Source of the DNA: Nomia melanderi
Taxonomy: Eukaryota > Arthropoda > Insecta > Hymenoptera > Halictidae
Assembly: GCF_051020985.1 (NCBI RefSeq)
Contig: NW_027475138.1
Span: forward strand, 2,170,001 to 2,234,000
DNA length: 64,000 nucleotides
Direction: 5' to 3'
Below, piece by piece: positions 1-11,356 of this stretch. The translations under genes and the position numbers were made by a program. Below the pieces are notes generated by a model. The model did no database searches and was not told the DNA's origin. It saw nothing but the letters and a program-made list of their open reading frames with translations. Within the stretch, counting starts at the first letter, position 1, and every line of letters starts with the position of its first letter.

Positions 1-960
1 TCGGACCACCAGGGGCCGAGAAAACCACAGTCTCATGGGGCCGGACACTCAGGGTCAGGGGAAAATCCAATATAGATCTGGTGATATCTCGGCTGCTATT
101 ACAGATAGCGCAATAAATCAAAGTGCATTACCTGTAGGAGGCCCTGGTGCATGAATCTGTGCAGCGGGAACTTCCTCGGACCTCCAGGGGCCGAGACAAC
201 GACCGTCTCATGGGGCCGGACACTCAGGGTCAGGGTAAAATCCAATATATATGTGGTGATATCTCGGGTGCTATAACAGATAGCGCAATAAATCAAAGTG
301 CATTGTCTGTAGGAGGCCCTGGCGCATGAATCTGTGCAGCGGGAACGACCTCGGACCACCAGGGGCCGAGAAAAGCACAGTCTCATGGGGCCGGACACTC
401 AGGGTCAGGGTAAAATCCAATATATATCTGGTGATATCTCGGGTGCTATTAGAGATAGCGCAATAAACCAAAGTGAATTATCTGCAGGAGGCCCTGGCGC
501 ATGAATCTGTGCAGCGGGAACGACCGCGGACCACCAGGGGCCGAGAAAACGACCGTCTCATGGGGCCGGACACTCAGGGTCAGTGAATAATCCAATATAT
601 ATCTGCTGATATCTCGGGTGCTATTACAGATAGCGCAATAAATCAAAGTGCATTGTCTGTAGGAGGCCCTGGCGCATGAATCTGTGCAGCGGGAACGACC
701 TCGGACCACCAGGGGCCGAGAAAACCACAGTCTCATGGAGCCGGACACTCAGGGTCAGGGGAAAATCCAATATATATCTGGTGATATCTCGGGCGCTATT
801 AGAGATAGCGCAATAAGCCAAAGGGAATTATCTGCAGGAGGCCCTGGCGCATGCATCTGAGAAGCGGGAACGACCTAGGACCACCAGGGGCCGAGAAAAC
901 CACCGTCTCATGGGGCCGGACACTCAGGGTAAGGGAAAAATCCAATATATATCTGGTGAT
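1..960 (+). repeat. Copied segment S1, left copy
   Basis: Matches 3500-4459 base for base apart from a few substitutions (for example tatgtgg against tatctgg near 252, and gcatga against gcacga near 326). The spacing is 20 monomers less the one-base deletion at about 1062. It is cut by the window edge, so its true left end is unknown. Confidence 0.9.
793..811. other. Dyad 2, perfect variant
   Basis: T133 is replaced by C, giving GCGCTAT and ATAGCGC, a perfect 7-bp inverted repeat with the 5-nt loop TAGAG. The same variant recurs in more than ten monomers, for example near 4292, 4817, 13915, 22490, 47493, 49768, 50993 and 62713, often together with an aagccaaaggg end variant. Confidence 0.85.
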
Positions 961-1011
961 GTCTCGGGTGCTATTAGAGATAGCGCAATAAACCAAAGTG
1001 AGTTATCTGCA

Positions 1012-1185
1012 GGAGGCCCTGGCGCATGAATCTGTGCAACGGGAACGACCTCGGACCACCAGGGCCGAGAAAACCACCGTCTCATGGGGCCGGACACTCA
1101 GGGTCAGGGAAAAATCCCATATATATCTGGTGATATCTCGGGTGCTATTAGAGATAGCGCAATAAACCAAAGTGAGTTATCTGCA
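1012..1185 (+). repeat. 174-bp monomer, 1-bp deletion
   Basis: The run GGGG of caggggccg is GGG at about 1061-1063, which shortens the monomer by one base and shifts the phase of everything downstream. It accounts for the spacing of 3499 rather than 3500 bp between the copies at 1 and 3500. Confidence 0.9.
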
Positions 1186-1572
1186 GGAGGCCCTGGCGCA
1201 TGAATCTGTGCAACGGGAACGACCTCGGACCACCGGGGGCCGAGAAAACCATAGTCTCATGGGGCCGGACACTCAGGGTCAGGGGAAAATCCAATATATA
1301 TCTGGTGATATCTCGGGTGCTATTAGAGATAGCGCAATAAACCAAAGTGAATTATCTGCAGGAGGCCCTGGCGCATGAATCTGTGCAGCGGGAACGACCG
1401 CGGACCACCAGGGGCCGAGAAAACGACCGTCTCATGGGGCCGGACACTCAGGGTCAGTGAATAATCCAATATATATCTGCTGATATCTCGGGTGCTATTA
1501 CAGATAGCGCAATAAATCAAAGTGCATTGTCTGTAGGAGGCCCTGGCGCATGAATCTGTGCAGCGGGAACGA

Positions 1573-2260
1573 CCTCGGAACACCAGGGACCGAGAAAACC
1601 ACCGTCTCATGGGGCCGGACACTCAGGGTCAGTGAAAAATCCAATATATATGTGGTGATATCTCGGGTGCTATTACAGATAGCGCAATAAATCAAAGTGC
1701 ATTGTCTGTAGGAGACCCTGGCGCATGAACCTGTGCAGCGGGAACGACCTCGGACCACCAGGGGCCGAGAAAACCACAGTCTCATGGGGCCGGACGCTCA
1801 GGGTCAGTGAAAAATCCAATATATATCTGGTGATATCTCGGGTGCTATTAGAGATAGCGCAATAAACCAAAGTGAATTATCTGCAGGAGGCCCTGGCGCA
1901 TGAATCTGTGCAACGGGAACGACCCCGGACCACCAGGGGCCGAGAAAACCACAGTCTCATGGGGCCGGACACTCAGGGTCAGGGGAAAATCCAATATAGA
2001 TCTGGTGATATCTCGGGTGCTATTACAGATAGCGCAATAAACCAAAGTGAATTATCTGCAGGAGGCCCTTGCGCATGAATCTGTGCAACGGGAACGTCCT
2101 CGGACCACCAGGGTCCGAGAAAACCACAGTCTCATGGGGCCGGACACTCAGGGTCAGGGGAAAATCCAATATAGATCTGGTGATATCTCGGCTGCTATTA
2201 CAGATAGCGCAATAAATCAAAGTGCATTACCTGTAGGAGGCCCTGGCGCATGAATCTGTG
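1573..2260 (+). repeat. Tetramer block K, copy 1
   Basis: A run of about four monomers with a fixed order of variants: caccagggaccgag with tatatgtgg and ggagaccc; then gaacctg with ggacgctc; then caacggg with gaccccgg and tatagatc; then gcccttgcgc with gtcctcgg. The same order recurs at 2973, 5248, 16623 and 18548, so the block moves and is copied as a unit. A sixth, interrupted copy is at about 15477-15780. Confidence 0.85.
2099..2119. other. Dyad 1, perfect variant
   Basis: Here position 54 is T, so the arms become CTCGGACC and GGTCCGAG, a perfect 8-bp inverted repeat around the loop ACCAG. The same perfect form is at 5774-5794, 6299-6319, 11024-11044, 13299-13319, 19074-19094 and 21874-21894. 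Several of these sit in segments that are copies of one another, so they are not seven independent events. Confidence 0.85.
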
Positions 2261-2972
2261 CAGCGGGAACGTCCTCGGACCTCCAAGGGCCGAGACAACG
2301 ACCGTCTCATGGGGCCGGACACTCAGGGTCTGGGTAAAATCCAATATATATCTGGTGATATCTCGGGTGCTATAACAGATAGCGCAATAAATCAAAGTGC
2401 ATTGTCTGTAGGAGGCCCTGGCGCATGAATCTGTGCAGCGGGAACGACCTCGGACCACCAGGGGCCGAGAAAACCACAGTCTCATGGGGCCGGACTCTCA
2501 GGGTCAGGGGAAAATCCAATATATATCTGGTGATATCTCGGGTGCTATTAGAGATAGCGCAATAAATCAAAGTGCATTGTCTGCAGGAGGCCCTGGCGCA
2601 TGAATCTGTGCAGCGGGAACGACCTCGGAACACCAGGGGCCGAGAAAACCACCGTCTCATGGGGCCGGACACTCAGGGTCAGTGAAAAATCCAATATATA
2701 TCTGGTGATATCTCGGGTGCTATTAGAGATAGCGCAATAAACCAAAGTGAGTTATCTGCAGGAGGCCCTGGCGCATGAATCTGTGCAACGGGAACGACCT
2801 CGGACCACCAGGGGCCGAGAAAACCATAGTCTCATGGGGCCGGACACTCAGGGTCAGGGGAAAATCCAATATATATCTGGTGATAACTCGGGTGCTATTA
2901 GAGATAGCGCAATAAATCAAAGTGCATTGTCTGTAGGAGGACCTGGCGCATGAATCTGTGCAGCGGGAACGA

Positions 2973-3660
2973 CCTCGGAACACCAGGGACCGAGAAAACC
3001 ACCGTCTCATGGGGCCGGACACTCAGGGTCAGTGAAAAATCCAATATATATGTGGTGATATCTCGGGTGCTATTACAGATAGCGCAATAAATCAAAGTGC
3101 ATTGTCTGTAGGAGACCCTGGCGCATGAACCTGTGCAGCGGGAACGACCTCGGACCACCAGGGGCCGAGAAAACCACAGTCTCATGGGGCCGGACGCTCA
3201 GGGTCAGTGAAAAATCCAATATATATCTGGTGATATCTCGGGTGCTATTAGAGATAGCGCAATAAACCAAAGTGAATTATCTGCAGGAGGCCCTGGCGCA
3301 TGCATCTGTGCAACGGGAACGACCCCGGACCACCAGGGGCCGAGAAAACCACAGTCTCATGGGGCCGGACACTCAGGGTCAGGGGAAAATCCAATATAGA
3401 TCTGGTGATATCTCGGGTGCTATTACAGATTGCGCAATAAACCAAAGTGAATTATCTGCAGGAGGCCCTTGCGCATGAATCTGTACAACGGGAACGTCCT
3501 CGGACCACCAGGGGCCGAGAAAACCACAGTCTCATGGGGCCGGACACTCAGGGTCAGGGGAAAATCCAATATAGATCTGGTGATATCTCGGCTGCTATTA
3601 CAGATAGCGCAATAAATCAAAGTGCATTACCTGTAGGAGGCCCTGGTGCATGAATCTGTG
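2973..3660 (+). repeat. Tetramer block K, copy 2
   Basis: Copy of block K eight monomers downstream of copy 1. Private changes include gcatgcatctg in its third monomer (3299-3306) and a tgcgcaat variant near 3431. Confidence 0.85.
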
Positions 3661-4459
3661 CAGCGGGAACTTCCTCGGACCTCCAGGGGCCGAGACAACG
3701 ACCGTCTCATGGGGCCGGACACTCAGGGTCAGGGTAAAATCCAATATATATCTGGTGATATCTCGGGTGCTATAACAGATAGCGCAATAAATCAAAGTGC
3801 ATTGTCTGTAGGAGGCCCTGGCGCACGAATCTGTGCAGCGGGAACGACCTCGGACCACCAGGGGCCGAGAAAAGCACAGTCTCATGGGGCCGGACACTCA
3901 GGGTCAGGGTAAAATCCAATATATATCTGGTGATATCTCGGGTGCTATTAGAGATAGCGCAATAAACCAAAGTGAATTATCTGCAGGAGGCCCTGGCGCA
4001 TGAATCTGTGCAGCGGGAACGACCGCGGACCACCAGGGGCCGAGAAAACGACCGTCTCATGGGGCCGGACACTCAGGGTCAGTGAATAATCCAATATATA
4101 TCTGCTGATATCTCGGGTGCTATTACAGATAGCGCAATAAATCAAAGTGCATTGTCTGTAGGAGGCCCTGGCGCATGAATCTGTGCAGCGGGAACGACCT
4201 CGGACCACCAGGGGCCGAGAAAACCACAGTCTCATGGAGCCGGACACTCAGGGTCAGGGGAAAATCCAATATATATCTGGTGATATCTCGGGCGCTATTA
4301 GAGATAGCGCAATAAGCCAAAGGGAATTATCTGCAGGAGGCCCTGGCGCATGCATCTGAGAAGCGGGAACGACCTAGGACCACCAGGGGCCGAGAAAACC
4401 ACCGTCTCATGGGGCCGGACACTCAGGGTAAGGGAAAAATCCAATATATATCTGGTGAT
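3500..4459 (+). repeat. Copied segment S1, right copy
   Basis: Partner of 1-960. Its last three monomers are themselves duplicated in tandem at 3935-4984. Confidence 0.9.
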
Positions 4460-4984
4460 ATCTCGGGTGCTATTAGAGATAGCGCAATAAACCAAAGTGA
4501 ATTATCTGCAGGAGGCCCTGGCGCATGAATCTGTGCAGCGGGAACGACCGCGGACCACCAGGGGCCGAGAAAACGACCGTCTCATGGGGCCGGACACTCA
4601 GGGTCAGTGAATAATCCAATATATATCTGCTGATATCTCGGGTGCTATTACAGATAGCGCAATAAATCAAAGTGCATTGTCTGTAGGAGGCCCTGGCGCA
4701 TGAATCTGTGCAGCGGGAACGACCTCGGACCACCAGGGGCCGAGAAAACCACAGTCTCATGGAGCCGGACACTCAGGGTCAGGGGAAAATCCAATATATA
4801 TCTGGTGATATCTCGGGCGCTATTAGAGATAGCGCAATAAGCCAAAGGGAATTATCTGCAGGAGGCCCTGGCGCATGCATCTGAGAAGCGGGAACGACCT
4901 AGGACCACCAGGGGCCGAGAAAACCACCGTCTCATGGGGCCGGACACTCAGGGTAAGGGAAAAATCCAATATATATCTGGTGAT
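3935..4984 (+). repeat. Tandem pair of trimers (2 x 525 bp)
   Basis: 3935-4459 and 4460-4984 carry the same three monomers in order: ccgcgg with tgaataatcc; tggagccgg with gggcgctat; gcatctgagaag with gggtaaggg. The related segment at 17598-18120 has only one set, so the trimer number differs between copies. Confidence 0.87.
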
Positions 4985-5247
4985 GTCTCGGGTGCTATTA
5001 GAGATAGCGCAATAAACGAAAGTGAATTATCTGCAGGAGGCCCTGGCGCATGAATCTGTGCAGCGGGAACGACCGCGGACCACCAGGGGCCGAGAAAACC
5101 ACCGTCTCATGGGGCCGGACACTCAGGGTCAGGGGAAAATCCAATATATATCTGGTGATATCTCGGGTGCTATTAGAGATAGCGCAATAAATCAAAGTGC
5201 ATTGTCTGTAGGAGGCCCTGGCGCATGAATCTGTGCAGCGGGAACGA

Positions 5248-5935
5248 CCTCGGAACACCAGGGACCGAGAAAACCACCGTCTCATGGGGCCGGACACTCA
5301 GGGTCAGTGAAAAATCCAATATATATGTGGTGATATCTCGGGTGCTATTACAGATAGCGCAATAAATCAAAGTGCATTGTCTGTAGGAGACCCTGGCGCA
5401 TGAACCTGTGCAGCGGGAACGACCTCAGACCACCAGGGGCCGAGAAAACCACAGTCTCATGGGGCCGGACGCTCAGGGTCAGTGAAAAATCCAATATATA
5501 TCTGGTGATATCTCGGGTGCTATTAGAGATAGCGCAATAAACCAAAGTGAATTATCTGCAGGAGGCCCTGGCGCATGAATCTGTGCAACGGGAACGACCC
5601 CGGACCACCAGGGGCCGAGAAAACCACAGTCTCATGGGGCCGGACACTCAGGGTCAGGGGAAAATCCAATATAGATCTGGTGATATCTCGGGTGCTATTA
5701 CAGATAGCGCAATAAACCAAAGTGAATTATCTGCAGGAGGCCCTTGCGCATGAATCTGTGCAACGGGAACGTCCTCGGACCACCAGGGTCCGAGAAAACC
5801 ACAGTCTCATGGGGCCGGACACTCAGGGTCAGGGGAAAATCCAATATAGATCTGGTGATATCTCGGCTGCTATTACAGATAGCGCAATAAATCAAAGTGC
5901 ATTACCTGTAGGAGGCCCTGGCGCATGAATCTGTG
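5248..5935 (+). repeat. Tetramer block K, copy 3
   Basis: Copy of block K 21 monomers downstream of copy 1. It shares the perfect form of dyad 1 in its fourth monomer with copy 1 (5774-5794) and has a private cctcagacc change in its second monomer. Confidence 0.85.
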
Positions 5936-7884
5936 CAGCGGGAACGTCCTCGGACCTCCAAGGGCCGAGACAACGACCGTCTCATGGGGCCGGACACTCA
6001 GGGTCAGGGTAAAATCCAATATATATCTGGTGATATCTCGGGTGCTATAACAGATAGCGCAATAAATCAAAGTGCATTGTCTGCAGGAGGCCCTGGCGCA
6101 TGAATCTGTGCAGCGGGAACGACCTCGGAACACCAGGGGCCGAGAAAACCACCGTCTCATGGGGCCGGACACTCAGGGTCAGTGAAAAATCCAATATATA
6201 TCTGGTGATATCTCGGGTGCTATTACAGATAGCGCAATAAATCAAAGTGCATTTTCTGTAGGAGACCCTGGCGCATGAATCTGTGCAGCGGGAACGACCT
6301 CGGACCACCAGGGTCCGAGAAAACCACAGTCTCATGGGGCCGGACACTCAGGGTCAGGGAAAAATCCATTATATATCTGGTGATGTATCGGGTGCCATTA
6401 GAGATAGCTCGATAAATCAAAGTGCATTGTCTGCAGGAGGCCCTGACGCATGAATCTGTGCAGCGGGAACGACCTCGGACCGCCAGGGGCCGAGAAAACC
6501 ACAGTCTCATGGGGCCGAGAACTCAGGGTCAGGCAAAAATCCAATATATATCTGGTGATATCTCGGGTGCTATTACACATAGCGCATTAAACCAACGCGC
6601 ATTGTCTGTAGGAGGCCATGGCGCATGAATCTGTGCAGCGGGAACGACCTCGGACCACCAGGGGCCGAGAAAACCACAGTCTCATGGGGCCGGACACGGA
6701 GGGTCAGGGGAAAATCCAGTATATATCTGGTGATATCTCGGGTGCTATTAGAGATAGCGCAATAAGCCAAAGTGAATTATCTGCAGGAGGCCCTGGCGCA
6801 TGAATCTGTGCAGCGGGAACGTCCTCGGACCTCCAGGGGCCGAGACAACCACCGTCTCAAGGGGCCGGACACTCAGGGTCAGGGTAAAATCCAATATGTA
6901 TCTGGTGATATCTCGGGTGCTATTACAGATAGCGCAATAAATCAAAATGCATTGTCTGTAGGAGGCCCTGGCGCATGAATCTGTGCAGTGGGAACGACCT
7001 CGGACCACCAGGGGCCGAGAAAACGACCGTCTCATGGGGCCGGACACTCAGGGTCAGGGGAAAATCCAATATAGATCTGGTGATATCTCGGGTGCTATTA
7101 GAGATAGCGCGATAAATCAAAGTGAATTATCTGCAGGAGGCCCTGGCGCATGAATCTGTGCAGCGGGAACGACCTCGGACCACCAGGGTCCGAAAAAACC
7201 ACAGTCTCATGGGGCCGGACTCTCACGGTCAGGGTAAAATCCAATATATATCTGGTGATATCTCGGGTGCTATTAGAGATAGCGCATTAAATCAAAGTGC
7301 ATTGTCTGTAGGAGGCCCTGGCGCATGAATCTGTGCAGCGGGAACGACCTCGGACCACCAGGGGCCGAGAAAACTACAGCCTCATGCGGCCGGACACTCA
7401 GGGTCTGGGGAAAATCCAATATATATCTGGTGATATCTCGGGTCCTATTACAGATAGCGAAATAAATCAAAGTGCATTGTCTGTAGGAGGCCCTGGCGCA
7501 TGAATCCGTGCAGCGGGAACGACCTCGGACCACCAGGGGCCGAGGAAACCACAGTCTCATGGGGCCGGACACTCAGGGTCAGGGAAAAATCCAATATATA
7601 TCTGGTGATATCTCGGGTGCTATTACAGATAGCGCAATAAATCAAAGTGCATTGTCTGTAGGAGGCCCTGGCGCATGAATCTGTGCAGCGGGAACGACCT
7701 CGGACCACCAGGGGCCGAGAAGACCGCAGTCTCATGGGGACGGACTCTCAGGGTCAGGGAAAAATCCAATATATATCTGGTGATATCTCGGGTTATATTA
7801 CAGATAGAGCAATAAACCAAAGTGAATTATCTGCAGGAGGCCCTGGCCCATGCATCTGTGCAGCGGGAACGACCTCGGACCACC

Positions 7885-8690
7885 AGGGGCCGAGAAAACC
7901 ACCGTCTCATGGGGCCGGACACTCAGGGTCAGGGAAAAATGCAATATATATCTGGTGATATGTCGGGTGCTATTACAGATAGCACAATAAATCAAAGTGC
8001 ATTGTCTGGACGAGGCACTGGCGCATGAATCTGGGCAGCGGGAACGACCTCGGACCACCAGGGGCCGAGAAAACCACAGTCTCATGGGGCCGGACACTCA
8101 GGGTCAGGGGAAAATCCAATATATATCTGGTGATATCTTGGGTGCTATTAGAGATAGGGCAATAAACCAAAGTGAATTATCTGCAGCAGGCCATGGCGCA
8201 TGAATCTGTGCAACGGGAACGACCTCGCACCACCAGGGGCCGAGAAAACCACAGTCTCATGGGGCCGGACACTCAGGGTCAGGGGAAAATCCAATATATA
8301 TCTGGTGATATCTCGGGTGCTATTACAGATAGAGCAATAAATCAAAGTGCATTGTCTGTAGGAGGCCCTGGCGCATGAATCTCTGCAGCGGGAACAACCT
8401 CGGACCACCAGGGGCCGAGAAAACCACCGTCTCATGGGGCCGGACACTCAGGGTCAGGGAAAAATGCTATATATATCTGGTGATATGTCGGGTGCTATTA
8501 CAGATAGCGCAATAAATCAAAGTGCATTGTCTGGAGGAGGCCCTGGCGCATGTATCTGGGCAGCGGGAACGACCTCGAACCACCAGGGGCCGAGAAAACC
8601 ACAGTCTCATGGGGCCGGACACTCAGGGTCAGGGGAAAATCCAATATATATCTGGTGATATCTCGGGTGCTATTAGATACAGCGCAATAA
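7885..8690 (+). repeat. Copied segment S5 (three places)
   Basis: This 0.8-kb stretch is recognised by aatgcaatat with gatatgtcgg, gtctggacgagg, gcagcaggccatgg and aatgctatatat. It matches 23110-23915 at an offset of 87 monomers, and its first half matches 25562-26017 at 101 monomers plus the 2-bp insertion. Confidence 0.83.
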
Positions 8691-9081
8691 ACCAAAGTGA
8701 ATTATCTGCAGGAGGCCCTGGCACATGAATCTGGGCAGCGGGAACGACCTCGGACCACCAGGGGCCGAGAAAACCACAGTCTAATGGGGCCGGACACTCA
8801 GGGTCAGGGGAAAATCCAATATATATCAGGTGATATCTCGGGTGCTATTAGAGATAGCGCAATAAACCAAAGTGAATTATCTGCAGGAGGCCCTGCTGCA
8901 TGCATCTGTGCAGCGGGAACGACCTCGGAACACCAGGGGCCGAGAAAACCACCGTCTCATGGGATAGGACACTCAGGGTCAGTGAAAAATCCAATATATA
9001 TCTGCTGATATCTCGGGTGCTGTTACAGATAGCGCAATAAATCAAAGTGCATTGTCTGTAGGAGACCCTGGCGCATGAACC

Positions 9082-11356
9082 TGTGCAGCGGGAACGTTCT
9101 CGGACCTCCAGGGACCGAGAAAACCACAGTCTCATGGGGCCGGACACTCAAGGTCAGGGGAAAATCCAATATATATGTGGTGATATCTCGGGTGCTATTA
9201 CAGATAGCGCAATAAATCAAAGTGCATTGTCTGTAGGAGACCCTGGTGCATGAACCTGTCCAGCGGGAACGACCTCGGACCACCAGGGGCCGAGAAAACC
9301 ACCGTCTCATGGGGCCGGACACTCTGGGTCAGCGAAAAATCCAATATATATCTGGTGATATCTCGGGTGCTATTACAGATAGCGCAATAAATCAAAGTGC
9401 ATTGTCTGTAGGAGGCCCTGGCGCATGACTCTGTGCAGCGGGAACGACCTCGGACCACCAGGGGCCGAGAAAACTACAGTCTCATGCGGCCGGACACTCA
9501 GGGTCAGGGGAAAATCCAATATATATCTGGTGATATCTCGGGTGCTATTACAGATAGCGCAATAAACCAAAGTGAATTATCTGCAGGAGGCCCTGGCGCA
9601 TGAATCTGTGCAGCGGGAACGACCTCGGGCCACCAGGGGCTGAGAAAACGAACGTCTCATGGGGCCGGACACTCAGGGTCAGTGAAAAATCCAGTATATA
9701 TCTGGTGATATCTCGGGTGCTATTAGAGATAGCGCAATAAACCAAAGTGAATTATCTGCAGGAGGCCCTGGCGCATGAATCTGTGCAACGGGAACGTCCT
9801 CGGACCTCCAGGGGCCGAGACAACCACAGTCTCATGGGGCCGGACACTCAGGGTCAGGGGAAAATCCAATATATATCTGGTGATATCTCGGGTGCTATTA
9901 CAGATAGCGCAATAAATCAAAGTGCATTGTCTGTAGGAGGCCCTGGCGCATGAATCTGTGCAGCGGGAACGACCTCGGACCACCAGGGGCCGAGAAAAGC
10001 ACAGTCTCATGGGGCCGGACACTCAGGGACAGGGAAAAATCAAAAATATATCTGCTGATATCTCGGGTGCTATTGCAGATAGCGCAATAAATCAAAGAGC
10101 ATTGTCTGCAGGAGGCCCTTGCGAATGAATCTGTTCAGCGGGAACGACCTCGGATCACCAGGGGCCGAGAAAACTACCGATACATGGGGCCGGACACTCA
10201 GGGTCGAGGAAAAATCCAATATATATCTGGTGATAACTCGGGTGCTATTAGAGATAGCGCGATAAATCAAAGTGAATTATCTGCAGGAGGCCCTGGCGCA
10301 TGCATCTGTGCATCGGGAACGACCTCGGACCACCAGGGGCCGAGAAAACCACCGTCTCATGGGGCCGGGCACTCAGGGTCTGGGGAAAATCCAATATGTA
10401 TCTGGTGATATCTCGGGTGCTATTAGAGATAGCGTAATAAACCAAAGTGCATTGTCTGTAGGAGGCCCTGGCGCATGAATCTGTGCAGCGGGAACGACCT
10501 CTGGCCACAAGAGGCCGAGAAAACCACCGTCTCAAGGGGCCGGACACTCAGGGTCGAGGAAAAATCCAATATATATCTGGTGATATCTCGGGTGCTATTA
10601 CAGATAGCGCGATAAATCAAAGTGCATTGTCTGTAGGAGGCACAGGCGAATGAGTCTGTGCAGCAGGAACGACCTCGAACCACCAGGGGCCGAGAAAATT
10701 ACAGATATTCGGAATCCGTCACCCAAGGTCATGTGAAAATCCAGCATATATCTGGTGATATTTCGGGTGCTATTATAGATAGCGCAATAAACCAAAGTGA
10801 ATTATCTGCAGGAGGCCCTGGCGCATGAATCTGTGCAGCGGGAACGTCCTCGGACCTCCAGGGGCCGAGACAACCACCGTCTCATGGGGCCGGACACTCA
10901 GGGTCAGGGTAAAATCCAATATATATCTGGTGATATCTCGGGTGCTATTACAGATAGCGCAATAAATCAATGTGCATTGTCTGTAGGAGGCCCTGGCGCA
11001 TGAATCTGTGCAGCGGGAACGACCTCGGACCACCAGGGTCCGAGAAAACCACAGTCTCATGGGGCCGGACACTCAGGGTCAGGGAAAAATCCATTATATA
11101 TCTGGTGATAGATCGGGTGCCATTAGAGATAGCTCGATAAATCAAAGTGCATTGTCTGCAGGAGGCCCTGACGCATGAATCTGTGCAGCGGGAACGACCT
11201 CGGACCACCAGGGGCCGAGAAAACCACAGTCTCATCGGGCCGAGAACTCAGGGTCAGGCAAAAATCCAATATATATCTGGTGATATCTCGGGTGCTATTA
11301 CACATAGCGCATTAAACCAACGCGCATTGTCTGTAGGAGGCCATGGCGCATGAATC
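9082..11356 (+). repeat. 13-monomer unit S3, copy 1 of a tandem duplication
   Basis: 2275 bp repeated immediately downstream at 11357-13631. I checked many private variants (gaacctgtccagcg, gggctgag, cacaagaggcc, the patch-type monomer, tgatagatcgg) and found no difference. The novel junction lies between ccatggcgcatga and gttctcgg at about 11345-11371. Confidence 0.92.
10636..10810 (+). repeat. Patch-type monomer (diverged 36-bp segment), copy 1
   Basis: Positions 64-99 differ from the common monomer at about 18 sites and include gatattcggaatccgtc, while the rest of the monomer has only a handful of changes (a cacaggcgaatgagtc start, gatatttcgg, tatagat). Length is unchanged. The sharp edges of the diverged segment suggest conversion from a different repeat or survival of an older form; I do not recognise the source. 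Confidence 0.88.

Larger units (their letters stand above)
1640..6250 (+). repeat. Copied segment S2, left copy (about 4.6 kb)
   Basis: Corresponds to 15465-19550 through private variants in order. Offsets are 13825 bp up to about 1945, 13650 bp from about 2140 to 4320, 13125 bp around 4876-5100 and 13300 bp from about 5173 to 6250. The steps are whole numbers of monomers. Confidence 0.85.

Noticed and set aside
10636..10810. Patch-type monomers as inserted mobile elements
   Set aside because: Monomer length is unchanged, there is no target-site duplication and no terminal repeat; replacement by conversion fits better than insertion.
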